This document shows, piece by piece, positions 16,880 to 25,012 of a DNA stretch of 64,000 nt (within the stretch, counting starts at the first letter, position 1; the number at the start of each line of letters is the position of its first letter). Below the pieces are notes generated by a model. It saw nothing but the letters and a program-made list of their open reading frames with translations, was not told the origin of the DNA and ran no database searches. Position numbers and translations under genes: made by a program. This DNA comes from Nitrococcus mobilis Nb-231 (GTDB taxonomy: Bacteria; Pseudomonadota; Gammaproteobacteria; Nitrococcales; Nitrococcaceae): contig NZ_CH672427.1 of assembly GCF_000153205.1 (NCBI RefSeq), forward strand, positions 995,671 through 1,059,670. Direction: 5' to 3'.

Positions 16880-17896
16880 TCAGCTTGCCCAGCCTTCCAG
16901 CACGATCTTTCCCTTGGCCGCGCCGGTTTCGATCAGCCGATGCGCCTCGCGCATGTTGACGGCATTGATCGGGGTAAATACCTTGTTGACGGTCGTGCGG
17001 ATGCGCCCGGCGTCGACCTCCTCGGCCACCCAGGTCAGCAGTTTGTGCTGCTCGATCATGTCCGGTGTCTGGTGCATGGCACGGGCGAACATGAACTCCC
17101 AGTGAAGGCTGGCCGCCTTCATCTTCATGCCTTCCATCGGCATCGGCCGGTCGGTGTCATCGATGGAGACGATGCCGCCTTGGGGCCGGATCAGCTCGAC
17201 CGCCGTTTCCCAGTGGCGCATATCGTTGAAAATCGCGATGTGATCGACATGCTGGAATCCGAGGGCACGCACTTGCTCAACCATGGGTTCGCGGTGATTG
17301 ACAACATGGTCTGCGCCAAGCTCTTTGACCCAGCTGGTCGTCTCCGGGCGCGAGGCCGTAGCGATGACGACCAGCTCGGCCGCCTTGGCAAGCTGAATGG
17401 CAATCGAGCCGACACCGCCACCCGCTCCGATGATGAGCACCGACTGCCCTTTATCGGCACCGGCTCGATCAATACCGAGACGATCAAAGAAAGCCTCGTA
17501 GGCGGTGAGCGTTGTCAGTGGTAGCGCTGCGGCTTCGGCAAAACCAAGGCTCTTCGGCTTGAATCCGACGATGCGCTCGTCCACCAGCTGAAATTCTGCA
17601 TCGGAACCGGACCGGGTAATATCGCCGGCATAATAGACTTCATCCCCCGGCTTGAAGAGCGTGGCGTCCGGGCCGACAGCTTCGACAATCCCGCTGGCAT
17701 CCCAACCAAGAACGCGGGGGACCTCTTCCACCTTGTCTTTTGGCCTGCGGACCTTGGTATCGATCGGATTGACTGATACGGCCTTTACAGAGACCAGAAG
17801 GTCACGACCTGAAGCTGCAGGCTTGGGCAAGTCCACGTCAAGAAACGCTTTCGGGTTATCGACGGGAAGATAATGGGTGAGAGCAACAGCTTTCAT
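16880..17896 (-). CDS. Zinc-binding-family alcohol dehydrogenase / quinone oxidoreductase
   Basis: A 338-residue medium-chain dehydrogenase/reductase. The GroES-like N-terminal half has VSVNPIDTKVRR and PRVLGWDASGIVEAVGPDA. The Rossmann half has SVLIIGAGGGVGSIAIQLAKAA. The catalytic-zinc cysteine and histidine pattern of true alcohol dehydrogenases is absent, so it is probably an NADPH-dependent quinone or enone reductase of the ZADH/YhfP type. The ATG is chosen because GGAGGTTTAACA stands directly before it and MKAVAL is the usual start; a longer in-frame start 42 bases upstream lacks these. Substrate unknown. Confidence 0.83.
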   Translation of the reverse strand: MKAVALTHYLPVDNPKAFLDVDLPKPAASGRDLLVSVKAVSVNPIDTKVRRPKDKVEEVPRVLGWDASGIVEAVGPDATLFKPGDEVYYAGDITRSGSDAEFQLVDERIVGFKPKSLGFAEAAALPLTTLTAYEAFFDRLGIDRAGADKGQSVLIIGAGGGVGSIAIQLAKAAELVVIATASRPETTSWVKELGADHVVNHREPMVEQVRALGFQHVDHIAIFNDMRHWETAVELIRPQGGIVSIDDTDRPMPMEGMKMKAASLHWEFMFARAMHQTPDMIEQHKLLTWVAEEVDAGRIRTTVNKVFTPINAVNMREAHRLIETGAAKGKIVLEGWAS

Positions 17897-18400
17897 TGTT
17901 AAACCTCCTGATTTTTTGGGGCCGGTTAGGCAATGCACATTGTTTCAGCCAAAACCGCTTCGATACCCGCACAATCTCTTCGGATTTCCGTGGATGCAGT
18001 TGACCCGCAATCCATCAGGGCAAGTTTGACTGTATGACGGCGACAAACGCTGGTGATGAGATGGCCAGCGCCCTTCTTTGGCACCGCCCCCAGCCGGCTA
18101 TGTGGCATTTGCGGGTGCTGCAGATCGTCGGCAAAGCGAATGACGGGCGGCTCGTCGGGCCGCGGCACGGAGCACACCAGACGCCGCAGCTCGCGGAACC
18201 CGTGTGCTCGTGCAGCACTTGTCCAGTTGCACCGCGCGCGGCCGCGGCCCGCTTACGCGCATCCCGCCCCGCACAGCTCACCGGCAACGACGGTAGGAAG
18301 CATTCTCGCGCCGGCTCATGTCGTTTCAGCTACCGTCCTGGCCGCTTTCTTCTTTATGCTCAGAAATCGGCTACGCCGTAGCGCCGATTCCCCGACCGTC
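17897..18400. other. Undefined region beside the Zorya-type operon
   Basis: This stretch holds no gene I can name. Leftward, a frame from about 18245 to 17932 stays open (containing PVIRFADDLQHPQMPHSRLG and KLALMDCGSTASTEIRRD, ending in ETMCIA and a stop) and reads like protein, but no convincing start or family was recognised. It may be the 3' part of a broken gene or a short unknown protein. Confidence 0.3.
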
Positions 18401-18545
18401 GTGCCAAGTTGCATTGAAGGCCAGCACACGCCTGCGCTTGCTCGGGCTCATCAAACGCGTCACCGACACTTATCGCTACTACCTCACCCGCCTCGGCACG
18501 GTTTCACTGGATGCCACACTGGCGCCTGAGGCGCAATGTCCTGCG
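18400..18545 (+). pseudogene. Remnant of a winged-helix C-terminal segment
   Basis: One frame reads STRLRLLGLIKRVTDTYRYY, then LTRLGTVSLDATLAPE and ALYPSS. This resembles the C-terminal winged-helix pattern (RLRxxGLIxRVxxTxRYxLTxxGRxV) found in a group of transposon-associated or plasmid-type hypothetical proteins. No matching upstream part or start is present. It lies just downstream of the HNH endonuclease gene, convergent with it. Assignment rests on pattern memory only. Confidence 0.35.
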
Positions 18546-18566
18546 GTTATTGCGCTCTACCCATCT

Positions 18567-19673
18567 TCACGTTCTCAAAGCATCAATCATACTGAATGCT
18601 TTCCATCCAGCCTTGCGCGCGGCGTCCCGATCAGCGGCTGATATTGCAACGCCCATCTTCTCCCGTGGCCAGGCGATCTCGAGATTCGCGACGACAGCCT
18701 TGGTGGCATCCTGCACGTCGTAGCTCACTTCCGGCATTTTTACTCCGCGAGCGCGGTACGCATCCAAAACCCCGTGTAGCGCCGGATCACAGAATTTGAA
18801 CACTTCGCTCCAGCCGAGATCCTCCATGACACCCTGCCTCTGCCGGAGACGGTTGATCGTGCGCATATCTTTGTGAGCGACGAACATATGACCATGATCG
18901 GCTTGCTCCCGGTGGCACGCCGCGCAGAGCGTTCTAAGGTTCGCGCGACGATTGTCGCTCTTGACTCCATTTTCGTGGTGGACATGGAGTAAACGTTTCT
19001 GCGTACTCAAATCGACCTTGCAGGACTGGCACCGAAAATCCTGATCGGCCTTGTAGCGGGCGGCTACCCGATGCCAGTCCTGTGTGTAATCTTCTTGCGT
19101 CCCATCCCCCGCGTATCGGCTCGGGAGGTGCGCAAAAAACGAGCTGTAGATCGAGAAGAATTCTTCAATATCGAAGGATTGCGCAATGTCGCGCACATTA
19201 CGCCGCTGAGCACCTTTGTAATTCAGTGAATTTAAGCAATTCTGGCATACCCAAAGACGCGCGTAGCCTTCATTTTTCTGGCCTGTGTACCAGTCCTTCC
19301 CAAAAACATAAAACTCACCGTCGCGCCGGTTGGTAACCACAAAGCGTTCATACCGTCCTTTCGCCCGCATGTTTTTCAACGTCTTGCAATCGGCGACATG
19401 GAATCTTCTGCCCTGATAGCCGTCTTCAAGCGCCACCGCGACATTTGGACCGTGATCCTGGATATACAAAAGGATCTGCCGTCCCTTGTAACCAAGCAGC
19501 CCATTGTCGCTTTCCACCTCCGCAAGATCGGGAAGCTCGACCCCCTTCTCGAGCTCACAACCAATTATGGGTGGCGGTGGCATTTCTCTTTCAATGGACA
19601 ACTCCACCGGCTCGGCGCCCATGAGCCTTGCGGCTTCCTGCAGGCCAGAAAGATCCACGTTCAACCGTTTCAT
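18567..19673 (-). CDS. zorE: HNH endonuclease of a type II Zorya-like system (ZorE-like)
   Basis: A 368-residue protein with an HNH nuclease domain at about residues 212-265: CQSC (215-218), LLHVHHENG with the paired histidines 232-233, SDNRRANLRTLCAACHREQA and a closing histidine. The zinc-knuckle cysteines C215, C218, C250 and C253 and the catalytic histidine are all present. A second cysteine pair, CQNC at 143-146, and a hydrophobic beta-rich N-terminal domain precede it. The gene overlaps the end of the MotB/OmpA-like gene by 4 bp and is the last of the operon. In type II Zorya anti-phage systems the third gene is an HNH nuclease (ZorE), presumed effector acting on invading DNA. The assignment to ZorE rests on gene order and domain, not on a sequence search. 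Confidence 0.78.
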   Translation of the reverse strand: MKRLNVDLSGLQEAARLMGAEPVELSIEREMPPPPIIGCELEKGVELPDLAEVESDNGLLGYKGRQILLYIQDHGPNVAVALEDGYQGRRFHVADCKTLKNMRAKGRYERFVVTNRRDGEFYVFGKDWYTGQKNEGYARLWVCQNCLNSLNYKGAQRRNVRDIAQSFDIEEFFSIYSSFFAHLPSRYAGDGTQEDYTQDWHRVAARYKADQDFRCQSCKVDLSTQKRLLHVHHENGVKSDNRRANLRTLCAACHREQADHGHMFVAHKDMRTINRLRQRQGVMEDLGWSEVFKFCDPALHGVLDAYRARGVKMPEVSYDVQDATKAVVANLEIAWPREKMGVAISAADRDAARKAGWKAFSMIDALRT

Positions 19674-20389
19674 CCCGATTCCTCGAGAATCTTCCGGATC
19701 TGGATCTCAGCGTTCGTTATGACCCGAAAAGTTACCCGACGAGAGTGGGCACGATCTTCTTTCCCGTCAGGCCGGAGTATAGGGCGTGAGGATGAAAAAC
19801 CGACGGCGGCGAACTGCCGCTGCACCCACGGTTGATCCCCCCGAATCGAAGGCATCCGATAAACATGCTGCAAAACCGAGCGTGTCCGCCCCTGCGACAG
19901 TTCCATGTTGAGAAAATAGGCTTTGGTATCCGTAACCCGCTGATTCCAAGTGCTACTCGTATGCCCTTCAATGCGTACCTCGTCGATGGAATCTTTGAAG
20001 CCCTTCAAGATGCCGAGGTAACGCGGGAAGAAATCCTCGAGGATGTCCTTGAAGCGCGGCCTGATTTCCGCTGATCCTACCTCGAACAGCACGTCCGGCG
20101 ACTTGAATCGAAACGCCAGACTGTCCCGGTCAATGCTCGCGTTCCAGTGCGCGAGATCGTCTTTGAACTCCTTCATCAATGCGTTGTAGATGGCAACCTG
20201 GTTCTCTTGGTATGCAACGGCAATCTCCCGAATCTGGTCACGTTCTTGAAATGCGTTGCGCATCAAAGCAATGGCGATAAACATAAAAACCATCATTAGC
20301 CCGGCCATCAAGTCGGCTACCGATAGCCAGTGGGCCTCCTGTCCCTCGCCGCCCGCGCGATACTTGCCGAACACCTTTTCCATGCTCAA
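19670..20389 (-). CDS. zorB: MotB/OmpA-like stator protein of a Zorya-like system (ZorB)
   Basis: A 239-residue inner-membrane protein. One membrane helix at about residues 22-43 (WLSVADLMAGLMMVFMFIAI) contains D26, in the place of the proton-binding aspartate of MotB/ExbD stators. After a helical linker an OmpA-like peptidoglycan-binding domain follows, with FEVGSAEIRP, IEGHTSSTWN, SQGRTRSVLQHVY and RAHSRRVTFRV. It starts 12 bp after the ZorA-like gene and overlaps the HNH gene by 4 bp, so translation is probably coupled. In Zorya systems ZorA and ZorB form a proton-driven motor anchored to the cell wall that senses infection. An in-frame ATG two codons downstream could be the true start. 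Confidence 0.82.
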   Translation of the reverse strand: MSMEKVFGKYRAGGEGQEAHWLSVADLMAGLMMVFMFIAIALMRNAFQERDQIREIAVAYQENQVAIYNALMKEFKDDLAHWNASIDRDSLAFRFKSPDVLFEVGSAEIRPRFKDILEDFFPRYLGILKGFKDSIDEVRIEGHTSSTWNQRVTDTKAYFLNMELSQGRTRSVLQHVYRMPSIRGDQPWVQRQFAAVGFSSSRPILRPDGKEDRAHSRRVTFRVITNAEIQIRKILEESG

Positions 20390-20401
20390 TCTCGGCGCGC
20401 G

Positions 20402-22114
20402 CTAACGGGCCATGCGCACAAACTGCCGATTTTGCTCAACGACTTGACCCATTTGCGATGTAAGATCCTTGTAATCGCTAGTAAAGCGCTGAGTGATACC
20501 GGCGAGTTCCCTGCCCATTGCTTGCATTACCCGCTCGATTTCGTTGAGCATCGCCTTGTCAATGGCTTCGAGCTGGGTGTTGACTGCCTCGCTGGTGGTG
20601 CGTACGGATTTGCGCAACTCCTCGTCCAACGCGCCAAACGTTCGAGCGATTTCCCGAGTCTGGGCCTGAAACACCTGTTCCAACGCACTCTCCAGCCGCT
20701 TCTGCATGGAGTCGATGGAATCGGTCACCTGGTACTGAACCTCCTTGATGCTCGTCTCCAAACGCTTGTTGGCGTCGACAAGATTGTTGCCGATGGCCTT
20801 CGAGCTATCCGTCACCTCCGCGATCATGGCCCGGACGCTTGCATTGATATCTTTAACGGTGGCAGCCAATTGCTCGCGAATCCGCTCACTGTTGTTCGCG
20901 AGCTGGTCGGATGTATTGGTCAGTCCCTCGTTCGTGCGGCTCACGCGGTTCTCGAAGTCCTTGGCGCCTTCGACGATGGCCTTATGGGTCGCTTGAGTGG
21001 CCATCATGATCTGCTGGCCGGCGTCCTTCACGGCCGCGGATACGTCCTGCACCATCTGGTCCATCTGCTGGCGGATCTGCGGCACCGCTTCCACGGCGCG
21101 ATCGCGCATATCCCGGAATGCTTCCAAATGCCGTTCCAGCTCCCGGATCTGATGATTGGCCGTCTCCATCACGGCCTTGAGCTCGCTCATCGTCTCCGGG
21201 ATCTGCCGGGATTGCTCGCTGATCTCGGTAACTGAGTTCGCCGTTTGAGTGATCGCCTGCACGCCCTGCGCATACTGCTCGTTCATCTCGGCCAGCTGAT
21301 TACGGTAGTTCTCCTGCCATTGGACCAGCTCGTCCACCGCCGCGTTGAGCTTTTTGAAGTTATCTCCAAACTGTTCGGTCAGATTGCGGTTGAAATCGGC
21401 AACGACTTCTTTCAGAGCGTTGATAACCTGTTCCGTCGCGGACTTGGAGAGCATCTCGGCAAAGTCGTCGAGCTTGTTCCATAGCGCGTCGGTGAATTCG
21501 TTGAAGCTCTGCTGTTGCAACTTGCTATTTCTGGACAGGGAAGCCTGTAGTTCGCTTTGAGCCCTCAACTGCTCCAATGAGCTTTTCGATTGATCCTGTG
21601 CGTCGCTTCGCAACAGCCGGATCTGACTAATCAAGGCGGAGTCCTCGTCGCCCGCGATGGCCCAACTCAACCGCTCCGTCGCCTCACGCTGGCCACGCAA
21701 CTCCGCATGGATCTCGCTCGGACCGATGTGCTCGGGAACTGCGTCCTTATCGCGCCGGAACATGCTGGTCATGCCGATGCTATCGAGCACCTTAAAGACG
21801 ATCGCTAGGCACATGCCCGCGATACTGGTGATGAACGCTGTTTTCAGACCTTCCAGAAGCGGACCGATGCTGGCATCGATGTCGTTGACCTTGAAAGCCA
21901 ACAACCCGACAACAATCCCCACAAATGTACCGAGGATGCCTAAGGAGGTAAGCAGGTTCGGCGTGTAATGGCCAAATCTCGGCATTTTCCCCCATATTGC
22001 CGCAATAACAGCCAAGAAGAAAATAGCGAACAGCAGGAAAAGGACACCGTTCGTGATCTCTGCCGCTGAGACCTGCTGTAATGCGGTCTCGATAATGCTG
22101 GCCAAATCCAACAT
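20402..22114 (-). CDS. zorA: MotA/TolQ/ExbB-like channel protein with long helical tail (ZorA)
   Basis: A 570-residue protein. Three membrane helices lie at about 22-41 (NGVLFLLFAIFFLAVIAAIW), 55-74 (LTSLGILGTFVGIVVGLLAF) and 90-112 (LKTAFITSIAGMCLAIVFKV), in the MotA/ExbB arrangement. The remaining 450 residues are a continuous hydrophilic, glutamine- and glutamate-rich helical tail, predicted coiled coil, with repeated patterns such as QIRQQMDQMVQDVSAAVKD. A long cytoplasmic tail is the hallmark of ZorA compared with flagellar MotA. The start is placed at the ATG with GGAG upstream (MLDLASIIETAL); the frame is open 36 codons further but that part looks non-coding. It heads the operon with zorB and the HNH gene. 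Confidence 0.82.
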   Translation of the reverse strand: MLDLASIIETALQQVSAAEITNGVLFLLFAIFFLAVIAAIWGKMPRFGHYTPNLLTSLGILGTFVGIVVGLLAFKVNDIDASIGPLLEGLKTAFITSIAGMCLAIVFKVLDSIGMTSMFRRDKDAVPEHIGPSEIHAELRGQREATERLSWAIAGDEDSALISQIRLLRSDAQDQSKSSLEQLRAQSELQASLSRNSKLQQQSFNEFTDALWNKLDDFAEMLSKSATEQVINALKEVVADFNRNLTEQFGDNFKKLNAAVDELVQWQENYRNQLAEMNEQYAQGVQAITQTANSVTEISEQSRQIPETMSELKAVMETANHQIRELERHLEAFRDMRDRAVEAVPQIRQQMDQMVQDVSAAVKDAGQQIMMATQATHKAIVEGAKDFENRVSRTNEGLTNTSDQLANNSERIREQLAATVKDINASVRAMIAEVTDSSKAIGNNLVDANKRLETSIKEVQYQVTDSIDSMQKRLESALEQVFQAQTREIARTFGALDEELRKSVRTTSEAVNTQLEAIDKAMLNEIERVMQAMGRELAGITQRFTSDYKDLTSQMGQVVEQNRQFVRMAR

Positions 22115-22445
22115 GGGCACTCCAATAAGGATTCTTATCTCGTGTTCGAAGGCGGCCCAGGCACTGCCGCAATCCCGCGTGCCCTCGATTAAACCAGGTA
22201 GGACGCAATAACCGAAGGGCATTGCGCCGATTCCCTCGATTTACGGCCGTATACGGTATCCGGTTCGGCGATCCGTGATCCGGGCGCGGCCGCCCCCTTC
22301 ACACATCGCCGCAGCGTGATTTTAGTGATTGACCCTAAATCCAACGGAGCGCAAGTTTGACTTTGCGATAGCGGCAAGCGCCAGTTTGGCGCCGACGATG
22401 CCAGGAGTCACGATTTCTGAGGGATTCCAGCTAGAGGTGAACGAT
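22115..22445. other. Divergent intergenic region upstream of the Zorya-like operon
   Basis: About 330 bp between the divergent channel-protein gene and the dihydrolipoamide dehydrogenase-like gene. It contains the perfect palindrome CCGTATACGG (22247-22256), a possible operator. No clear promoter hexamers and no gene were recognised. Confidence 0.35.
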
Positions 22446-23870
22446 ATGGCTCGCAGGGTACGTTTGGCGATTATCGGTGCCGGCACCGCTGGCTTGACCG
22501 CGCTCAAGGAAGCCCAGCGCATCACACCCGACGTGGTGCTCATCAACGACGGTCCTTATGGTACCACCTGCGCACGGGTGGGTTGCATGCCCTCCAAGGC
22601 CCTGCTCGCCTCCGCCCATGCTTTTCACGATCGTGCTTTTCTCGCCGAGGCCGGGGTGCGCGGTACCGAGGCACTCTCGGTGGACATGTCGGCCGTACTT
22701 GAACGAGTGCGAAGCTTACGCGATCGCTTCATCGCCGGCCCAATTCGGCTGGCCGAGTCGCTCGGTGAGCGCAATTTACGGGGGCGGCCGCGCTTTCTCG
22801 ACCCACACACCCTGGAACTCGGCGGTGAGCGGATCGAGGCGGAGGCAACGGTTATCGCCACCGGTAGCCGACCCGTGTTGCCGGAGCCTTGGCGGCAGCT
22901 GGGGAAGCGGGTGCTGACTTCCGATGACATCTTCGAGCAGGAGGATCTATTGCCGCGTGTGGCCGTGGTCGGTCTCGGCGCCGTCGGCGCCGAACTCGGC
23001 CAAGCCTTGGCGCAGCTTGGCTTGCACGTCAGCGGGTTTACCCTCACTGAAACCGTGGCCGGGCTGACCGACCCGCAGGTTTCGCAAGCGCTGATCCGCT
23101 GCCTGCGCGCGGACATGCAAGTCTTCACCGGGACCGAGGTACACCTCGAGCCCGCAGACTACAATGCGGTGCATGTGCGCACCGGTGATCGAACCATGGA
23201 GGTGGATTGGGTGCTCGCCAGCCTCGGGCGCCGCCCCAATATCGAAGGACTGGGCCTCGAAAATCTCGATGTGGAATTCGATGGGCAGGGAATTCCCGTG
23301 TTCGACTCGACAACGCGGCGCCTCGGCAAACATCCGATCTACATCGCCGGCGATGTCAACGGCGAGCGCCCGGTTCTGCACGAAGCCGCAGACGATGGCC
23401 GCATCGCCGCTTATTTTGCGCTGCATCCCGATGCGCAGTGTCTGACCCGCCGCACCGCACTCGGCATTGTTTTCACCACCCCTAACGCCGCACGCGTGGG
23501 GCAAAGCTATGCAGAGCTCGACCACGAACACATTGTCGTCGGAGAAGCCGATTTCTCCCGACAAGGACGCGCGCTCATGGCGGGGCGCAATGCCGGTTGC
23601 CTACGGGTCTACGCAGCCACTGCGGACGCGCGCTTGCTCGGCGCGGAAATGGCCGCACCCGAGGGCGAGCACTTGGCACACCTGCTGGCTTGGGTCATAC
23701 AGCAAGGTCTAACGGTCGACGAAGTGCTGCAGCTGCCCTTCTACCATCCGGTGGTTGAGGAAGGCCTGCGTTCGGCGCTGCAGGCGGCTCGGCGCGAACT
23801 CGGGCAGCACCGTAGGACCCCGGACTTGCCGTTATGTGAGGAACCGGTCGATTGGGCTTTGGGTAAGTAA
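22446..23870 (+). CDS. Dihydrolipoamide dehydrogenase-like FAD disulfide oxidoreductase
   Basis: A 474-residue class I pyridine nucleotide-disulfide oxidoreductase. The FAD-binding start is RLAIIGAGTAGLTALKEAQR, the redox-active disulfide is in GTTCARVGCMPSKALL, the NAD(P) site is VAVVGLGAVGAELGQALAQLG, and the second FAD motif is YIAGDVNGERPVLHEA. The C-terminal dimerisation domain carries FYHPVVEEGLRSAL; lipoamide dehydrogenases have HPTxxE here, so the active-site His-Glu pair is kept with small changes. It is not next to 2-oxoacid dehydrogenase genes, so it may serve another disulfide or quinone substrate. The ATG follows GAGGTGAACGAT; a longer open frame upstream looks non-coding. Confidence 0.83.
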   Translation: MARRVRLAIIGAGTAGLTALKEAQRITPDVVLINDGPYGTTCARVGCMPSKALLASAHAFHDRAFLAEAGVRGTEALSVDMSAVLERVRSLRDRFIAGPIRLAESLGERNLRGRPRFLDPHTLELGGERIEAEATVIATGSRPVLPEPWRQLGKRVLTSDDIFEQEDLLPRVAVVGLGAVGAELGQALAQLGLHVSGFTLTETVAGLTDPQVSQALIRCLRADMQVFTGTEVHLEPADYNAVHVRTGDRTMEVDWVLASLGRRPNIEGLGLENLDVEFDGQGIPVFDSTTRRLGKHPIYIAGDVNGERPVLHEAADDGRIAAYFALHPDAQCLTRRTALGIVFTTPNAARVGQSYAELDHEHIVVGEADFSRQGRALMAGRNAGCLRVYAATADARLLGAEMAAPEGEHLAHLLAWVIQQGLTVDEVLQLPFYHPVVEEGLRSALQAARRELGQHRRTPDLPLCEEPVDWALGK

Positions 23871-23924
23871 GGGGCTTTCTTTAACGTAATGAAATCACCC
23901 TACAAGGTTCCCTAATAGGAGCGC

Positions 23925-24923
23925 TTATTTTTGGCAAAACGCCTCGGCCAGTTCGCTCAACGAACCATCAGTATGCAGCCGTCGGATCGCCTCGCCCAGC
24001 AACGGCGCCGTCGGCACCAGCGTGACTCGATTCTGCAAGACCTCGGCTTGCAACCGGAAAGGCGGCACCGTATCGGTTACGAACAACCGCTCGAGCGGTG
24101 CCCCCGCCAACACACGGCTGGCCGCGCCGGTGAAAAGACCGTGCGTGGCCGCCGCATAGACCGCCCTCGCCCCGGCCTTCCGACAAGCCATAGCGGCTTT
24201 GACGAGCGTACCGCCCGTGCTGATCAGATCATCGACGATCACGGCGACACGGCCCGAGACCTCGCCAACCAATGCCTCCCCCGAGACCACATCGTCGCTG
24301 CGCTTTTTCTCCATGAACGCTAGGCCGGGTGAACTGCTCCGCTGCTTCGCGAGCAGTTCCCGCAATCGTTCCGCGCGTTTGTAACCGCCGGCGTCGGGCG
24401 AGACGACGACCACTTCGGAGTCACCCGCCTGGCGGCAGAGCGCGCGCACGAACAACGCACCGGCTTCTAAATGGACAACCGGCACTCGAAAGGCGTTCTC
24501 GAAGGCGGCAATGTTGTGCACATCCATGGTCAACACCCGATCCACCCCCACGGCCTCCAGAAGCTGCGCAACATACCGAGTCGTAACGGGATCGCGCGGC
24601 TTAGTGCGGCGATCCTTGCGCGCGTAGGCCAAATACGGGATGACCGCAGTGAGACAGCCCGCGTGTGCGTCCCTGAGTGCCCCCAAAAAGAACAGCAGCC
24701 GTACCAGCTTGTCGTTGACACCCTCGCTCGCATCCTGATAGAGGGAGTGCAGCACGTAGACATCGCGGCCTCGAACACCCTCCAAAGGCCGACTCTTGTG
24801 CTCACCGTCCTCGAAAGCACGCTCCTCGTGGGTCGCGAGCTCACCTCCCAGACAGGCGGCGACCTGCTGGCCGTACTCCCGGGTCGCGCCCAAGGCGAAC
24901 AACGTCGGCTCAGCTCCACTCAT
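23925..24923 (-). CDS. Ribose-phosphate pyrophosphokinase-like protein
   Basis: A 332-residue PRPP synthetase homologue, predicted to make phosphoribosyl diphosphate from ribose 5-phosphate and ATP. Two phosphoribosyltransferase folds are visible. The first has RDVYVLHSLYQ, VIPYLAYARKDRRTKPRDPV and VLTMDVHNIAAFENAF with the metal histidine. The second has VVVSPDAGGYKRAERL and the PRPP loop VAVIVDDLISTGGTLVKAA. It diverges from housekeeping Prs (for example FEDGEHKSR instead of the usual FSDGE pattern) and is probably a second, specialised copy. GGAGGCACCC stands directly before the chosen ATG. It ends convergent to the preceding flavoprotein gene and follows the addA-like gene by about 90 bp. 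Confidence 0.78.
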   Translation of the reverse strand: MSGAEPTLFALGATREYGQQVAACLGGELATHEERAFEDGEHKSRPLEGVRGRDVYVLHSLYQDASEGVNDKLVRLLFFLGALRDAHAGCLTAVIPYLAYARKDRRTKPRDPVTTRYVAQLLEAVGVDRVLTMDVHNIAAFENAFRVPVVHLEAGALFVRALCRQAGDSEVVVVSPDAGGYKRAERLRELLAKQRSSSPGLAFMEKKRSDDVVSGEALVGEVSGRVAVIVDDLISTGGTLVKAAMACRKAGARAVYAAATHGLFTGAASRVLAGAPLERLFVTDTVPPFRLQAEVLQNRVTLVPTAPLLGEAIRRLHTDGSLSELAEAFCQK

Positions 24924-25012
24924 GGGTGCCTCCGGCAAAAATACGAGACTTACCTTCAGCATAAGCCGCCGGCGCGCTTTCTCCAGTACCGATCGAGCGG
25001 CCGCCTCAGGCA

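Noticed and set aside
20330-21235. A 301-codon plus-strand frame opposite the ZorA-like coiled-coil tail
   Set aside because: Leucine- and histidine-rich antisense of a glutamine/glutamate-rich helix; no start signal and no domain.
19670-22114. Possibility that the channel/OmpA pair is a flagellar stator or Tol-Pal transporter
   Set aside because: The long helical tail of the channel protein, the missing tolA/tolB/pal or flagellar neighbours, and the overlapping HNH nuclease gene fit Zorya better.
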